DNA of 64,000 nt from Pseudoalteromonas sp. A25 (lineage in GTDB: Bacteria; Pseudomonadota; Gammaproteobacteria; Enterobacterales; Alteromonadaceae): the NCBI RefSeq assembly GCF_009176705.1, contig NZ_AP021846.1:1458001-1522000 (forward strand). Reading direction: 5' to 3'. Below the pieces are notes generated by a model that saw only the letters and a program-made list of their open reading frames with translations, was not told where the DNA came from and made no database searches. Made by a program: the position numbers and the translations under genes. Shown piece after piece: positions 19,995 to 29,668 of the stretch (its first letter is position 1; each line of letters opens with the position of its first letter).

Positions 19995-22382
19995 ATGAAA
20001 TTTAGTGAAAAGTGGTTACGCGAGTGGGTTAATCCAGCCATTGATACTGAGGCTCTTTCTGAACAGCTTTCTATGGCAGGCTTAGAAGTTGATGGCTTAG
20101 ATGACGTTGCTGGTGACTTCTCTGGTGTCGTAATTGGCGAAGTGGTTGAGTGTGGCCAACACCCTGATGCAGACAAACTACGCGTAACAAAAGTAAACGT
20201 AGGTGAAGACGAGCTTTTAGACATCGTGTGTGGTGCTGCAAACTGTCGCGCAGGTTTAAAAGTGGCAGTTGCTAAAGTAGGTGCAGTTCTACCTGGTGAC
20301 TTCAAAATCAAAAAAGCGAAACTTCGTGGCCAGCCGTCTCACGGCATGCTATGCGCATTTGAAGAACTCGGCATGGCAGAAAGCTCAGATGGCATCTTAG
20401 AGTTGCCATCTGATGCACCTATCGGACAGTGTATTCGAGAGTGTTTCTCGTTAGATGACGTGACGATTGACGTTGATTTAACTGCAAACCGTAGCGATTG
20501 TTTAGGTATCAAAGGTTTAGCGCGTGAAGTGGGCGTATTAAACTCGCTTGATGTGACTGAAGTTGCAATTGAAGCGGTACAGCCAACAATTGATGACAAA
20601 ATCTCGATTGAATTGGTAAACAGCCAAGCGTGTCCACGCTATTTAGGTCGTATCATTAAAGGCATTAATTTGGATGCCACGTCACCGCTTTGGATGGTTG
20701 AGAAACTGCGTCGTTCTGGTGTGCGCTCAATTGACCCAGTTGTTGACGTAACTAACTATGTACTGCTAGAACTTGGCCATCCAATGCACGCGTTCGATTT
20801 GAATGCCATTGAAGGTGGTATCAAAGTACGTAATGCCAATGAAGGTGAAGAGCTGGTGTTGCTAGACGGCAATACAGCTAAGCTAAACCCTTCAACGCTA
20901 CTCATTGCTGATGATAACAAAGCATTGGCGATGGCGGGCATTTTTGGTGGTGAGGCGTCAGGTGTCAAAGAGGGCACTCAAGATATCCTTCTTGAAAGTG
21001 CATTTTTCTCGCCATTGGCTATTGCTGGCCAAGCTCGTAGCTATGGCTTGCACACAGATGCTTCGCACCGTTATGAGCGTGGTGTTGATTATAAGCTGCA
21101 ACGCGACGCGATGGAGCGTGCAACAGCACTGTTATTAGATATTGTTGGTGGTGAAGCCGGTCCTGTTGTTGAGGCTGTGTCTGAAGCTGATTTACCAAAA
21201 GAAAAGTCGGTTACATTACGCCGTGCTCGTTTAGATAGAGTGATTGGCTATCATATCGACGATGCGAAGGTAACCAATATTTTAACGCGTTTAGGCCTTA
21301 CGGTTAGTTTTGCAAACGATACATGGCAGGCTCAGGTGCCGAGCTATCGTTTTGATATTAGCATTGAAGAAGATCTAATCGAAGAAGTTGCTCGCGTGTT
21401 TGGTTACAATAACATTCCAAATGTAGCACCAACCGCTGCATTGAAAATGACCACGCACGTAGAATCAAACGTGCCTGTATCACGCATGCGTAATGAGCTT
21501 GTATCTCGAGGTTATCAAGAAGCTATCACCTACAGCTTTGTTGATCCAAAAGCACAAAAACTATTGCACCCAGAATCAGACGCATTGGTTCTGCCACATC
21601 CTATTTCTGTAGAAATGTCGGCAATGCGTGTCAGCCTGATGACTGGCTTGATTAATGCGGTGGTATACAACCAAAACCGCCAACAGTCACGCATTCGTTT
21701 ATTTGAGCATGGCTTGAAGTTTTTAAAAGATGACTCAGCAGAAAATGGCGTAGCGCAAGTAGCTGTTTTAGGCGGTATTGTGTTTGGTAATACACATAAT
21801 GAACATTGGTCTGTGGCGTCTCGCCCTGCTGATTTCTTCGATGTGAAAGGGGATGTAGAAGCGCTACTCTCTTTAACCAATGACAGTGCTCGTTTTAGCT
21901 TTAAAGCGCAAGCTAACGACGGTTTGCATCCTGGGCAATCTGCGGCTATATATTTTGATGATGTGAAAGTTGGCTTTATTGGTGCAGTTCATCCACAATT
22001 ACAAAAGTCTCTTGGATTAAATAGCACAGCTTATGTATTTGAAGTAGAAGTAGATGCTATTAGTAGCCGTAAGCTCCCTGAGGCGGTGAGTGTGTCTAAA
22101 TTTCCATCAAATCGAAGAGATATTGCTATTTTAGTTGCAGATGACGTAAAAATAGGCGATATTTTAGAAAGCATTGAGAAAGTTGGCGGAAATCAATTAG
22201 TTGACCTAAACTTATTCGATGTGTATAAGGGCAAAGGTATTGAGCCAGATTTTAAGAGTTTGGCGATTGCTCTTACATTACAAGCGGTTGATAGAACGCT
22301 CGAAGAGAAAGACATCAACCAAGTTGTAGACAACGTGGTGGCCGAGCTGGCCAAACAATTTAATGCATCGTTGAGGGACTAG
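19995..22382 (+). CDS. pheT: Phenylalanine-tRNA ligase beta subunit
   Basis: 795 residues, the same length as E. coli PheT. The domain order is as expected: N-terminal tRNA-binding (EMAP-like) domain with [19 protein letters not shown], the B3/B4 editing region around 200-400, B5 DNA-binding fold, catalytic-like core, and the C-terminal FDX-ACB anticodon-binding domain starting near [15 protein letters not shown]. It removes mischarged Tyr and supports tRNA recognition. It lies between pheS and ihfA, with 2 bp to the next start. Confidence 0.97.
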   Translation: MKFSEKWLREWVNPAIDTEALSEQLSMAGLEVDGLDDVAGDFSGVVIGEVVECGQHPDADKLRVTKVNVGEDELLDIVCGAANCRAGLKVAVAKVGAVLPGDFKIKKAKLRGQPSHGMLCAFEELGMAESSDGILELPSDAPIGQCIRECFSLDDVTIDVDLTANRSDCLGIKGLAREVGVLNSLDVTEVAIEAVQPTIDDKISIELVNSQACPRYLGRIIKGINLDATSPLWMVEKLRRSGVRSIDPVVDVTNYVLLELGHPMHAFDLNAIEGGIKVRNANEGEELVLLDGNTAKLNPSTLLIADDNKALAMAGIFGGEASGVKEGTQDILLESAFFSPLAIAGQARSYGLHTDASHRYERGVDYKLQRDAMERATALLLDIVGGEAGPVVEAVSEADLPKEKSVTLRRARLDRVIGYHIDDAKVTNILTRLGLTVSFANDTWQAQVPSYRFDISIEEDLIEEVARVFGYNNIPNVAPTAALKMTTHVESNVPVSRMRNELVSRGYQEAITYSFVDPKAQKLLHPESDALVLPHPISVEMSAMRVSLMTGLINAVVYNQNRQQSRIRLFEHGLKFLKDDSAENGVAQVAVLGGIVFGNTHNEHWSVASRPADFFDVKGDVEALLSLTNDSARFSFKAQANDGLHPGQSAAIYFDDVKVGFIGAVHPQLQKSLGLNSTAYVFEVEVDAISSRKLPEAVSVSKFPSNRRDIAILVADDVKIGDILESIEKVGGNQLVDLNLFDVYKGKGIEPDFKSLAIALTLQAVDRTLEEKDINQVVDNVVAELAKQFNASLRD

Positions 22383-22384
22383 AT

Positions 22385-22684
22385 ATGGCGCTTACTAAAG
22401 CCGACATAGCTGAACACCTATTTGAAAAATTGGGGATAAATAAAAAGGATGCCAAAGATTTAGTTGAAGCGTTTTTTGAAGAAATCCGCTCAGCGCTTGA
22501 AAAAGGAGAGCAAGTTAAGCTCTCTGGATTTGGTAACTTTGATCTCCGTGACAAAAAAGAGAGACCGGGTCGAAACCCTAAAACAGGTGAAGACATTCCT
22601 ATCTCTGCGCGTCGCGTAGTAACTTTCCGCCCAGGCCAAAAACTAAAGACTCGCGTCGAAGTTGGTACTAGTAAAGAAAGTTAA
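22385..22684 (+). CDS. ihfA: Integration host factor subunit alpha
   Basis: 99 residues, identical in length to E. coli IhfA. It pairs with IhfB to bend DNA by about 160 degrees at specific sites. The beta-arm with the intercalating proline region is visible ([14 protein letters not shown]), as is the [10 protein letters not shown] strand. It follows pheT by 2 bp, the classical pheST-ihfA operon arrangement. A strong terminator follows. Confidence 0.97.
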   Translation: MALTKADIAEHLFEKLGINKKDAKDLVEAFFEEIRSALEKGEQVKLSGFGNFDLRDKKERPGRNPKTGEDIPISARRVVTFRPGQKLKTRVEVGTSKES

Positions 22685-22712
22685 GATTTTCTATAAGTTG
22701 AACGCTAATCTT

Positions 22713-22745
22713 AAGGCCCTGATTTAAAATCAGGGCCTTTTGTTT
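22713..22745 (+). terminator. Rho-independent terminator of pheST-ihfA
   Basis: A long stem (aaggccctgattt / aaatcagggcctt) with a T-rich tail (tttgtttt), 28 bp after the ihfA stop. Confidence 0.9.
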
Positions 22746-22814
22746 TGTCATAAAAAAGCCACATTAGTTATTTAAAATTGGGACTACTTACAATGGCAGG
22801 CTGGGGTTTAGATC

Positions 22815-24437
22815 ATGCCAAGAACATTTGTGTTCGCAAAGCAGTTAAGAAGTATTGTATTAGCTTGGCTGGCTTGCAGCTTTATTTTTGGCATTTTATT
22901 GGCGTTGCTGTTTGTACAGCATCGTGATGCAGAGCAGCTGCATATTCAAAACATCGCCAAAAAAGTGCATTTCGAACTCAACTCTCAGCTCAAAGAAATT
23001 GATGTCTTTTTAAGTCAAGCGCACTCTTTGGATGTTAATTGTCCTCCTCAAACCGTATTTCAGCTACGTCAGCAAGTCTTTAAAAACCCAGCAATGAGCG
23101 AAATTGGGATAGTTAACCAAAAGGGGCAATTGCTATGTAACTCTTATGGTCAACTCAATCCTCCTATTCAAACGAGTATACCTCTTAAAACTGAAGGGCT
23201 GAGGTACCATGGGCCAATTATTAGTGAATATATGGAGGCATCTGCTTTTGTATTGGCCAGAACTCGTTCAGATGGTTATGAAGTGAATGTGTTATTGCCC
23301 AGTGATTGGCTCCGTCATATCTTGGAACTAGAGCAGTACTCGGCACTTGATTTTATTGCCTTAGTCGATAGTGAAACGGGCGTGCCAATTATATTGCAAG
23401 GTAACTATAGCTTACCGTTAAACACGTCTCTATTTCCGTTACATATGCCGCTTCAGGCTAAAGGGCAGTTTGATGATGGTCAAGATAAGTTTTTATATGC
23501 TCAGCCACTGGAGGCTTTACCTAAATTAGCGATTGTAGCGAGCAGTGATAGCACATCAATTTTTGCGGTGGCCTCATCTTCGTTAACTGCATTGGCGATG
23601 CTATATGTGTTTGTTTGGGTCGCCTTAAGCTTTTTACACCATCATTATGAGTTGCGACAGTTGAGTTTAAAATCTCAATTGAAACAAGCTATCGCAAAAA
23701 AACAGTTGTTTAATGTCTATCAACCGTTAATTGATGCGAAAACACAACAAATAGTTGGTGTCGAAGTATTGATCCGCTGGCAACACCCGAGTGAAGGTGA
23801 GTTAGGTCCAGCTTATTTTATTCCTGAAGCCGAGAGAAGTGGTGCGATTGTTGAAATATCCATCGCACAGGTGAACACCGCCGTTGAAGAGTTGCAACCG
23901 CTTCTGGCACAAAGCCCTAATTTTAAAGTGTCTTTTAACGTAAATGGTCAGTTGCTGTGCTGTAATGATTACTTAAGTGCATTGTACCGAGCGCACCAAA
24001 AGATCAATGCATTGACGATTGAGTTGACTGAACGAGATGTTTTATCTCAAAACCAAGTAAAGAGAACCCTTGAGCAGTTAGTGAATACGGGAATCGAAGT
24101 GGCAGTTGATGATTTTGGTACAGGTTATAGTGGTTTGCAGTATTTACAGAGTTTTCCGATAGACTTACTTAAAATTGATCAAAGCTTTGTAGCATCAATA
24201 GGTCTTGATAACTTGCAGTCTCCGGTTCTTAATGCAGTGATTGAGATGGCGAATAAGCTGGATAAAAAACTGATAGCGGAAGGTGTTGAAACACCGCACC
24301 AAGCGGCCTATTTGCTTAGTAAGGGCGTTACGGTGCATCAGGGGTGGTGTTACTACAAAGCTTTGAAAATTGGCGCGTTGACTAAAATTGCTCAGACCAG
24401 TGAAAGGTTAGCAACGATGCATGTTTCGGCGGCATAG
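22815..24437 (+). CDS. Membrane-anchored EAL-domain c-di-GMP phosphodiesterase with CSS-like periplasmic domain
   Basis: 540 residues. A first transmembrane helix (about 12-33) and a second (about 250-275) flank a periplasmic domain. That domain has cysteines in DVNCPPQ and LLCNSYG, resembling the redox-responsive CSS-motif domain of E. coli PdeC-type proteins, although the motif here reads C-N-S. The cytoplasmic EAL domain has E317-V-L instead of EAL but keeps the catalytic glutamate, the FNVN Asn, ELTERD, D432-D433-FGTG, KIDQSF and EGVET. It should therefore hydrolyse c-di-GMP to pGpG. Disulfide control from the periplasm is inferred by family analogy. The ATG at 22815 lacks a strong ribosome site. 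Confidence 0.88.
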   Translation: MPRTFVFAKQLRSIVLAWLACSFIFGILLALLFVQHRDAEQLHIQNIAKKVHFELNSQLKEIDVFLSQAHSLDVNCPPQTVFQLRQQVFKNPAMSEIGIVNQKGQLLCNSYGQLNPPIQTSIPLKTEGLRYHGPIISEYMEASAFVLARTRSDGYEVNVLLPSDWLRHILELEQYSALDFIALVDSETGVPIILQGNYSLPLNTSLFPLHMPLQAKGQFDDGQDKFLYAQPLEALPKLAIVASSDSTSIFAVASSSLTALAMLYVFVWVALSFLHHHYELRQLSLKSQLKQAIAKKQLFNVYQPLIDAKTQQIVGVEVLIRWQHPSEGELGPAYFIPEAERSGAIVEISIAQVNTAVEELQPLLAQSPNFKVSFNVNGQLLCCNDYLSALYRAHQKINALTIELTERDVLSQNQVKRTLEQLVNTGIEVAVDDFGTGYSGLQYLQSFPIDLLKIDQSFVASIGLDNLQSPVLNAVIEMANKLDKKLIAEGVETPHQAAYLLSKGVTVHQGWCYYKALKIGALTKIAQTSERLATMHVSAA

Positions 24438-24447
24438 AAAGCGTAAC

Positions 24448-24473
24448 AAAAAACCCCTTTAAAGGGGTTTTTT
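24448..24473. terminator. Bidirectional terminator between EAL gene and alpha-glucosidase
   Basis: A perfect symmetrical hairpin (aaaaaaccccttt / aaaggggtttttt) between convergent genes. A-runs and T-runs on either side allow termination from both directions. Confidence 0.92.
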
Positions 24474-24497
24474 AGGGCTAAAAATGATTCGTCGGTA

Positions 24498-26117
24498 TTA
24501 TAGGTAGGCAAAATAACATGCATAGCTTGGCATGTTGATTTTAGTTCCATCATAGCTAGCTGTGTGATGACGTAGCTGGCACTCATCGGGTTGATCCAAA
24601 CTGATCGTAAGTGTTGCTGGTGTCTGTGCTAGATTAAACGCACACAATAGTGTTTTGCCATTGTGCTTTCGGTAGAACGCTAATGTTGGTTCAGCTGTCT
24701 CTATAAACTCAATATCACCATATATTAGTTCAGGGATTTGCTTTCGCCATGCCATAAACTCTTGATAAAATTTGAGCACAGAATTGTCTTGTTGTGCTTG
24801 AGAGTGTACCGAACGAGATACATGTTCATTAGATACGGGTAACCAAGGCTTAGCAGAACTAAAACCGGAGTTATCTTGTTTTGGCTCCCAAGGCATTGGA
24901 GTGCGACAGCCATCACGACCTTTGAAGTTGGGCCAGAACGTGATGCCATATGGGTCTTGTAAGTCTTCAAAAGCAACGCTTGCTTCGCCTAACCCAAGCT
25001 CTTCCCCTTGGTACATGCAAACGCTACCGCGCAAAGAGCCCAGTAATGCAGTAAGCATTTTTGCTTGCTGATCATTCACCGTTTTACCGTCTTTACTCCA
25101 ACGACTGGCTACACGCTCTACATCGTGATTACTAAATGCCCAGCAAGGCCAGCCTTCAGTCATCACAGATTCTAATGTGCTCACTGTTTGACGGATATAC
25201 TGTGCACTATAATCCTTTGTCAGTAGCTCAAAGCTATAACCCATATGCAGTTTATTGCCATCGGCAGTGTATTCAGCCATTGTTTGCAAGGAGTCTTCAG
25301 AAGAGATTTCACCTAAGCTCACCGTGCCTGGATAGAGGTCAAGCAGTGCTCGGATCTCTTGCATAAATGCAAGGTTTTCTGGTTGTGTGTTGTTGTAATA
25401 ATGATACTGAAACGCATAGGGGTTGTCTTCACTGAACCCGCGACCTTGACGAAGTTCTTTTGGTTTGGCTGGGTTGTCACGAAGTTGTGCATCGTGATAG
25501 CAAAAGTTAATTGCATCTAAACGAAACCCATCAACACCTCTTTTAAGCCAAAACTCAACATTGTCCAGCACGGCTTTTCGTACGTCTGGATTGTGAAAGT
25601 TCAAGTCGGGTTGCTCGGTTAAAAAGTTGTGTAAGTAGTATTGGCAACGTCTTGGTTCCCATTGCCAAGCTGTACCACCAAAAATAGATAACCAGTTATT
25701 TGGAGCACTGCCATCAGGTTTTGCATCTGCCCATACATACCAGTCAGCTTTGTCGTTATCACAGCTTTCACGGCTTTCAATAAACCACTGATGTTGATTT
25801 GAAGTATGGCTTAATACTTGATCAATAATGATTTTTATATCGCGCTGATGTGCTTGCTCTATTAAGGTATCAAAATCATCTAAGGTACCAAACATCGGAT
25901 CAATATCGCGATAGTCGCTAATATCGTAGCCAAAGTCTTTCATAGGAGATTTAAAAAACGGCGAGATCCATATCGCATCAACGCCCAAAGACTTGATGTA
26001 ATCTAACCGGTTTATGATCCCTGGTAAATCGCCAATGCCATCGCCATTTGTATCTTGAAAGCTGCGAGGGTATATCTGATAGATCACCGCACCTTTCCAC
26101 CACTGCTGTTGAGCCAT
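24498..26117 (-). CDS. Alpha-glucosidase, GH13 (oligo-1,6-glucosidase-like, GH13_23 type)
   Basis: 539 residues, no signal peptide, so cytoplasmic. It hydrolyses terminal alpha-glucosidic bonds of maltose and short malto-oligosaccharides. GH13 catalytic residues are visible: nucleophile D201 (GFRLDAI), acid/base E270 (SLGEISSED) and transition-state stabiliser D332 (SNHDVERV). The N-terminal WWKGAVIYQIYPRSFQD and IWISPFFKSPMKDFGYD motifs match bacterial alpha-glucosidases. It is divergent from the TonB receptor. A 14-bp palindrome lies 116 bp upstream of its start (26233-26246), suggesting LacI-type control shared with the maltodextrin operon. A GGAG ribosome site precedes the ATG. Confidence 0.93.
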   Translation of the reverse strand: MAQQQWWKGAVIYQIYPRSFQDTNGDGIGDLPGIINRLDYIKSLGVDAIWISPFFKSPMKDFGYDISDYRDIDPMFGTLDDFDTLIEQAHQRDIKIIIDQVLSHTSNQHQWFIESRESCDNDKADWYVWADAKPDGSAPNNWLSIFGGTAWQWEPRRCQYYLHNFLTEQPDLNFHNPDVRKAVLDNVEFWLKRGVDGFRLDAINFCYHDAQLRDNPAKPKELRQGRGFSEDNPYAFQYHYYNNTQPENLAFMQEIRALLDLYPGTVSLGEISSEDSLQTMAEYTADGNKLHMGYSFELLTKDYSAQYIRQTVSTLESVMTEGWPCWAFSNHDVERVASRWSKDGKTVNDQQAKMLTALLGSLRGSVCMYQGEELGLGEASVAFEDLQDPYGITFWPNFKGRDGCRTPMPWEPKQDNSGFSSAKPWLPVSNEHVSRSVHSQAQQDNSVLKFYQEFMAWRKQIPELIYGDIEFIETAEPTLAFYRKHNGKTLLCAFNLAQTPATLTISLDQPDECQLRHHTASYDGTKINMPSYACYFAYL

Positions 26118-26232
26118 GCATATTCTCCAAATCTTTGCTCAATGCCACTACCGTTTTAAATTGTTTTATATAATTGGTTTGCGGCAATATTGGGCAAAAG
26201 CATACGTTATCCCCCAAATACTGTAAAAAAGT

Positions 26233-26246
26233 TGCATACGTATGCA
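26233..26246. promoter_or_regulatory. LacI-type operator candidate 1 (alpha-glucosidase side)
   Basis: Perfect 14-bp palindrome tgcatacgtatgca with a central CpG, as is usual for LacI-family operators. It lies 116 bp upstream of the alpha-glucosidase start. Two copies with one mismatch occur at 26611 and 33044. Confidence 0.7.
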
Positions 26247-26610
26247 TCGTAAATACCTTAATCAGAGACGGAAAAAATGCATCAATATGGTTATAAACAG
26301 AGGTGTAATAAAAGTTTACCAATTCTTGTAGGTTGATTTTCAGTCAACAAAAAGTGCATATATTCAGTATTATTCAATAAAAACATTGGTAATACCAATT
26401 GTACTTTATATAATTTTGTCAGGTTGTTTTAGGTAATGCATAACGACTTTTTATGACAAAAATAAGAAATCAAGTTAAGTTTAAAGCAAGGAGTCGCTAT
26501 ATATTTGTGACAATAACTGCACGAATAAAATGGTTAAAAATCATTTAAAATCAAGTTGGTAGCTTTTGGTATGTGAATTAAATGTAAACTCTGTGCAGTC
26601 GGCTATGGTT

Positions 26611-26624
26611 TGAATACGTATGCA
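26611..26624. promoter_or_regulatory. LacI-type operator candidate 2 (TonB receptor side)
   Basis: tgaatacgtatgca, one mismatch from a perfect palindrome, about 140 bp upstream of the TonB receptor ATG. It is identical over all 14 bp to the site at 33044. Confidence 0.7.
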
Positions 26625-26764
26625 TAAAGTTGTTTAAAAAATTGGCTCAGGGCTAATATGCATCCTGACAACAAAAGTAGCTGGACGCCAACACGCTTGT
26701 TATATAACAAAGCAGCCAATAATAAGGTGGCCAGTAATAAATTGGGTAATTGGGATAAAACACT

Positions 26765-29587
26765 ATGTCTATGTTCAAACCAAGTATGTTAACACTTGCA
26801 CTGATTGGTGCTGGAGTTGTATCACACACAGCTTATGCGGCTGAAGAAACGGCAAAAGAAAAAGCGGATAAGAAAGTAGAAGTAATAGAAGTGAAAGGCT
26901 TTCGTGCCAGTGTTGTTGAATCTATCAACACAAAACGTTTCTCTTCTGAAGTTGTGGAGTCAATTTCGGCCGAAGATATAGGTAAACTACCTGACTCTTC
27001 AATTGCTGAGTCAATTGCGCGCTTGCCAGGACTTACAGCGCAGCGTCTAGATGGCCGAGCGAGTAAAGTAAGCGTACGTGGTTTTGGAGAAGACGAAAGC
27101 GCCACAACATTTAATGGCCGCGAACAAGTATCAATCTCTGATAACCGTGGTGTCGAGTTCGATTTATACCCATCAGAGGTTATGAGTGGTGTAACGGTTT
27201 ATAAAACACCAAGTGCCAACCTCGAAGCAGAAGGTATTGCGGGTGTGATTGATATGCAAACAATCAAACCGTTAAGTACTGATGAGCGTATCATTCAACT
27301 AAATACCATGTATGAGAAAACCAGCTTTGATAAGCTAAACCCAGATGGGAAAGATGCGGGTTTGCGCGGTACTTTCTCTTATGTTGATAAGTTTAATGAC
27401 GATACGATTGGTGTTGCGTTAGCGCTTACTACAATGACCTCGCCAAACCAAGAAAAGCGCTGGAATGCATGGGGTTATCCTGAGTTTGAAGCAAATGGAA
27501 AGCAATACTCTATTTTAGGTGGTGCCAAACCTTTTGTTCGTTCTTCAACGCTTGAGCGAGATTCAGTGATGTTTGTGCTAGAAGCGGCACCGACAGACAA
27601 CTTATCAATGGTTTTTGATGCACTTTATGTTGATTTTAAAGACGAAAAAATATTACGTGGTATTGAAATTCCATTTGCATGGGGACAGGGCTCCATCGCC
27701 GGTGAAAATGCCACTGTTGATGAAGCTACTGGCTTTGTAACTAGCGCACTGACTGAGGGTCAACGCGTTGTTGTGCGTAATGACTACGAAGATCGTAAGG
27801 CCGAGTTGAGTGCATTTGGGTTTAACACTAAATATAACGTGAATGAATCACTAACACTTGAGCTTGATGCCAGCCACTCAAGTGTAGAAAAGAAAATCTG
27901 GAGCTTAGAAAGCTACTCAGGAACAGGTCGTGGTAATGACCGAGGAGTGGCTGATAATTTAGGTTATGCATTCTCGGGTGGTAATACCGGAGCGCAGTTT
28001 ACCCATGAACTCGATTACAGTGACTACGACTTAATTAAGATTGGCGGTCCGTTATCTTGGGGCTGGAGTTCCGCGTTAAATGAAAAATATGGTGTAGTTG
28101 GTGGCGAAAATGCTGATGGTGACTATGAATACCATCCGTATGAAAACCAACTACAAGATGGCTTTATTAATGCGCCAACGATTGAAGATGAATTAAATGC
28201 ACTAAAATTTGCTGCTAAACAAGCATTGGATAACGAGTTTGTGAGTAGTGTAGAGTTTGGCTTATCTTATCGTGATAGAGAGAAAACTAAACGCTCAGAA
28301 GGTTATTTTATGACCGTTGCGAGTTTTTCTTACCCTGATAACCCAGGCATGTTAACTGTTCCAGAGCAATATCGCTTAGGCAGTGCAAACTTAGACTTTA
28401 TCGGCATGGGTAATATGATTGCCTATGACTCACGCGCCATGGTTGCTGATGGTCAATTTGATTTATTAGCTGAGAGCTTAACAAATCCAAGTCATGCAAC
28501 TAAATCTTGGACGGTTGAAGAGCAAGTAACAGCAGCATTTGTACAAGCAAATATTAACGCGGAAATTGCGGGCCTGCCTGTGACTGGTAATGCTGGTTTA
28601 CGCTATGTAAAAACAGAGCAAACAGGTAAAGGTAACGCGTTTGATAAAGTAGACGGCCGAGTAGTTATGACTCCGACTCTTGTTGAACATGACTACTCTC
28701 ATTTGTTACCAAGTCTAAACTTATCAATCGCACTTGATGAGATGCAAACCGTGCGTTTTGGCGCAGCGAAGACGATTTCACGCCCGCGTCTTGATGAAAT
28801 GAACTCGTCAATTAATGCGAAATATAACCAGCGCCCGGATGAAAACGGTAACTACTGGGAAGTTGAGGGGGGCAACCCAACACTTGAGCCAAAAGAAGCG
28901 GTTGGCTTTGACTTAACGTATGAAAACTATTTCAGTGCTGAAGGGTACTTCTCTGTTGCATTGTTCCATAAGGATTTAAAGCAGTGGATCTTTGATGGTC
29001 AATACCAAATAGATATGAGCGGCGTAGTAGACCCTGTATCGGGAGAAGTGCCTGCGAACTCTGGTGGTACAGGCAAAGGCAAAGTGAATGGCGGTGGTGG
29101 TGACCTGTGGGGTTACGAATTGTCAGTGGCATTGCCATTTAATATCTTCCACGACAGCTTAGAGGGTTTCGGTATTATTGCGAGCCACACAGCGGTTAAG
29201 TCGGATATTAAAGATCAAAATAACAATGACTATGAACTACCGGGCTTATCTGATCGCATTCAAAGTTTTACACTTTACTATGAAAACCACGGCTTCCAAG
29301 CGCGTACCAGTATGCGTAAACGTAGCGAGTTTAAAGGTGATGTTTACGGCTTAGGTTTCAATACTGTACAGGTTGATATCTTAGGTGAAACAATTTGGGA
29401 TGCTCAGTTAGGATATGACTTTGGTGAAGGCGGCTTTAAAGAGTTAGAAGGTCTGTCAGTATCTCTGCAGGTTCAAAACATTACAGAAGAGCCGTTCACT
29501 GCATTATCGGGTGACAACGCATTGCAAGTACGTGACTACCAAGATTATGGCCGTACTTACATGTTAGGATTAAGCTATAAGTTTTAA
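26765..29587 (+). CDS. TonB-dependent receptor, probably for malto-oligosaccharides
   Basis: 940 residues. The signal peptide ends near AYAAEE. A TonB-box-like VEVIEVKGF follows, then the plug domain (SVVESINTKR, DIGKLPDSSIAESIARLPGL, GEDESATTFNGR) and a 22-strand-type barrel with terminal phenylalanine (YMLGLSYKF). The plug style matches the Xanthomonas/Caulobacter TonB receptor subfamily that contains maltodextrin transporters such as MalA of Caulobacter. It sits at the head of a same-strand group with the halogenase-like protein, two GH13 enzymes, an MFS symporter and glucoamylase, so maltodextrin uptake is the natural inference. A terminator follows it, so expression may exceed that of the downstream genes. 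Confidence 0.9.
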   Translation: MSMFKPSMLTLALIGAGVVSHTAYAAEETAKEKADKKVEVIEVKGFRASVVESINTKRFSSEVVESISAEDIGKLPDSSIAESIARLPGLTAQRLDGRASKVSVRGFGEDESATTFNGREQVSISDNRGVEFDLYPSEVMSGVTVYKTPSANLEAEGIAGVIDMQTIKPLSTDERIIQLNTMYEKTSFDKLNPDGKDAGLRGTFSYVDKFNDDTIGVALALTTMTSPNQEKRWNAWGYPEFEANGKQYSILGGAKPFVRSSTLERDSVMFVLEAAPTDNLSMVFDALYVDFKDEKILRGIEIPFAWGQGSIAGENATVDEATGFVTSALTEGQRVVVRNDYEDRKAELSAFGFNTKYNVNESLTLELDASHSSVEKKIWSLESYSGTGRGNDRGVADNLGYAFSGGNTGAQFTHELDYSDYDLIKIGGPLSWGWSSALNEKYGVVGGENADGDYEYHPYENQLQDGFINAPTIEDELNALKFAAKQALDNEFVSSVEFGLSYRDREKTKRSEGYFMTVASFSYPDNPGMLTVPEQYRLGSANLDFIGMGNMIAYDSRAMVADGQFDLLAESLTNPSHATKSWTVEEQVTAAFVQANINAEIAGLPVTGNAGLRYVKTEQTGKGNAFDKVDGRVVMTPTLVEHDYSHLLPSLNLSIALDEMQTVRFGAAKTISRPRLDEMNSSINAKYNQRPDENGNYWEVEGGNPTLEPKEAVGFDLTYENYFSAEGYFSVALFHKDLKQWIFDGQYQIDMSGVVDPVSGEVPANSGGTGKGKVNGGGGDLWGYELSVALPFNIFHDSLEGFGIIASHTAVKSDIKDQNNNDYELPGLSDRIQSFTLYYENHGFQARTSMRKRSEFKGDVYGLGFNTVQVDILGETIWDAQLGYDFGEGGFKELEGLSVSLQVQNITEEPFTALSGDNALQVRDYQDYGRTYMLGLSYKF

Positions 29588-29608
29588 TCGCTGACACGCG
29601 ATTGAGTC

Positions 29609-29644
29609 AAAGCCCTTGTCTTTAAAAACAAGGGCTTTTTTGTA
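29609..29644 (+). terminator. Rho-independent terminator after TonB receptor
   Basis: A 10-bp stem (aagcccttgt / acaagggctt) with a run of six T, 22 bp after the receptor stop. Partial readthrough into the downstream genes is possible because no obvious separate promoter was seen before 29669. Confidence 0.88.
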
Positions 29645-29668
29645 TCACGCTATAAAGAGGTTGTTACT

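Larger units (their letters stand above)
26118..26764. promoter_or_regulatory. Divergent control region of the maltodextrin locus
   Basis: 647 bp without a gene, between alpha-glucosidase and TonB receptor. It contains two copies of the tgaatacgtatgca-type palindrome (26233-26246 and 26611-26624), one near each gene. It also holds a separate perfect 7-bp-arm palindrome at 26385-26399 (attggta-a-taccaat). Promoters for both directions must lie here; no unambiguous -35/-10 pair was chosen. Confidence 0.7.
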
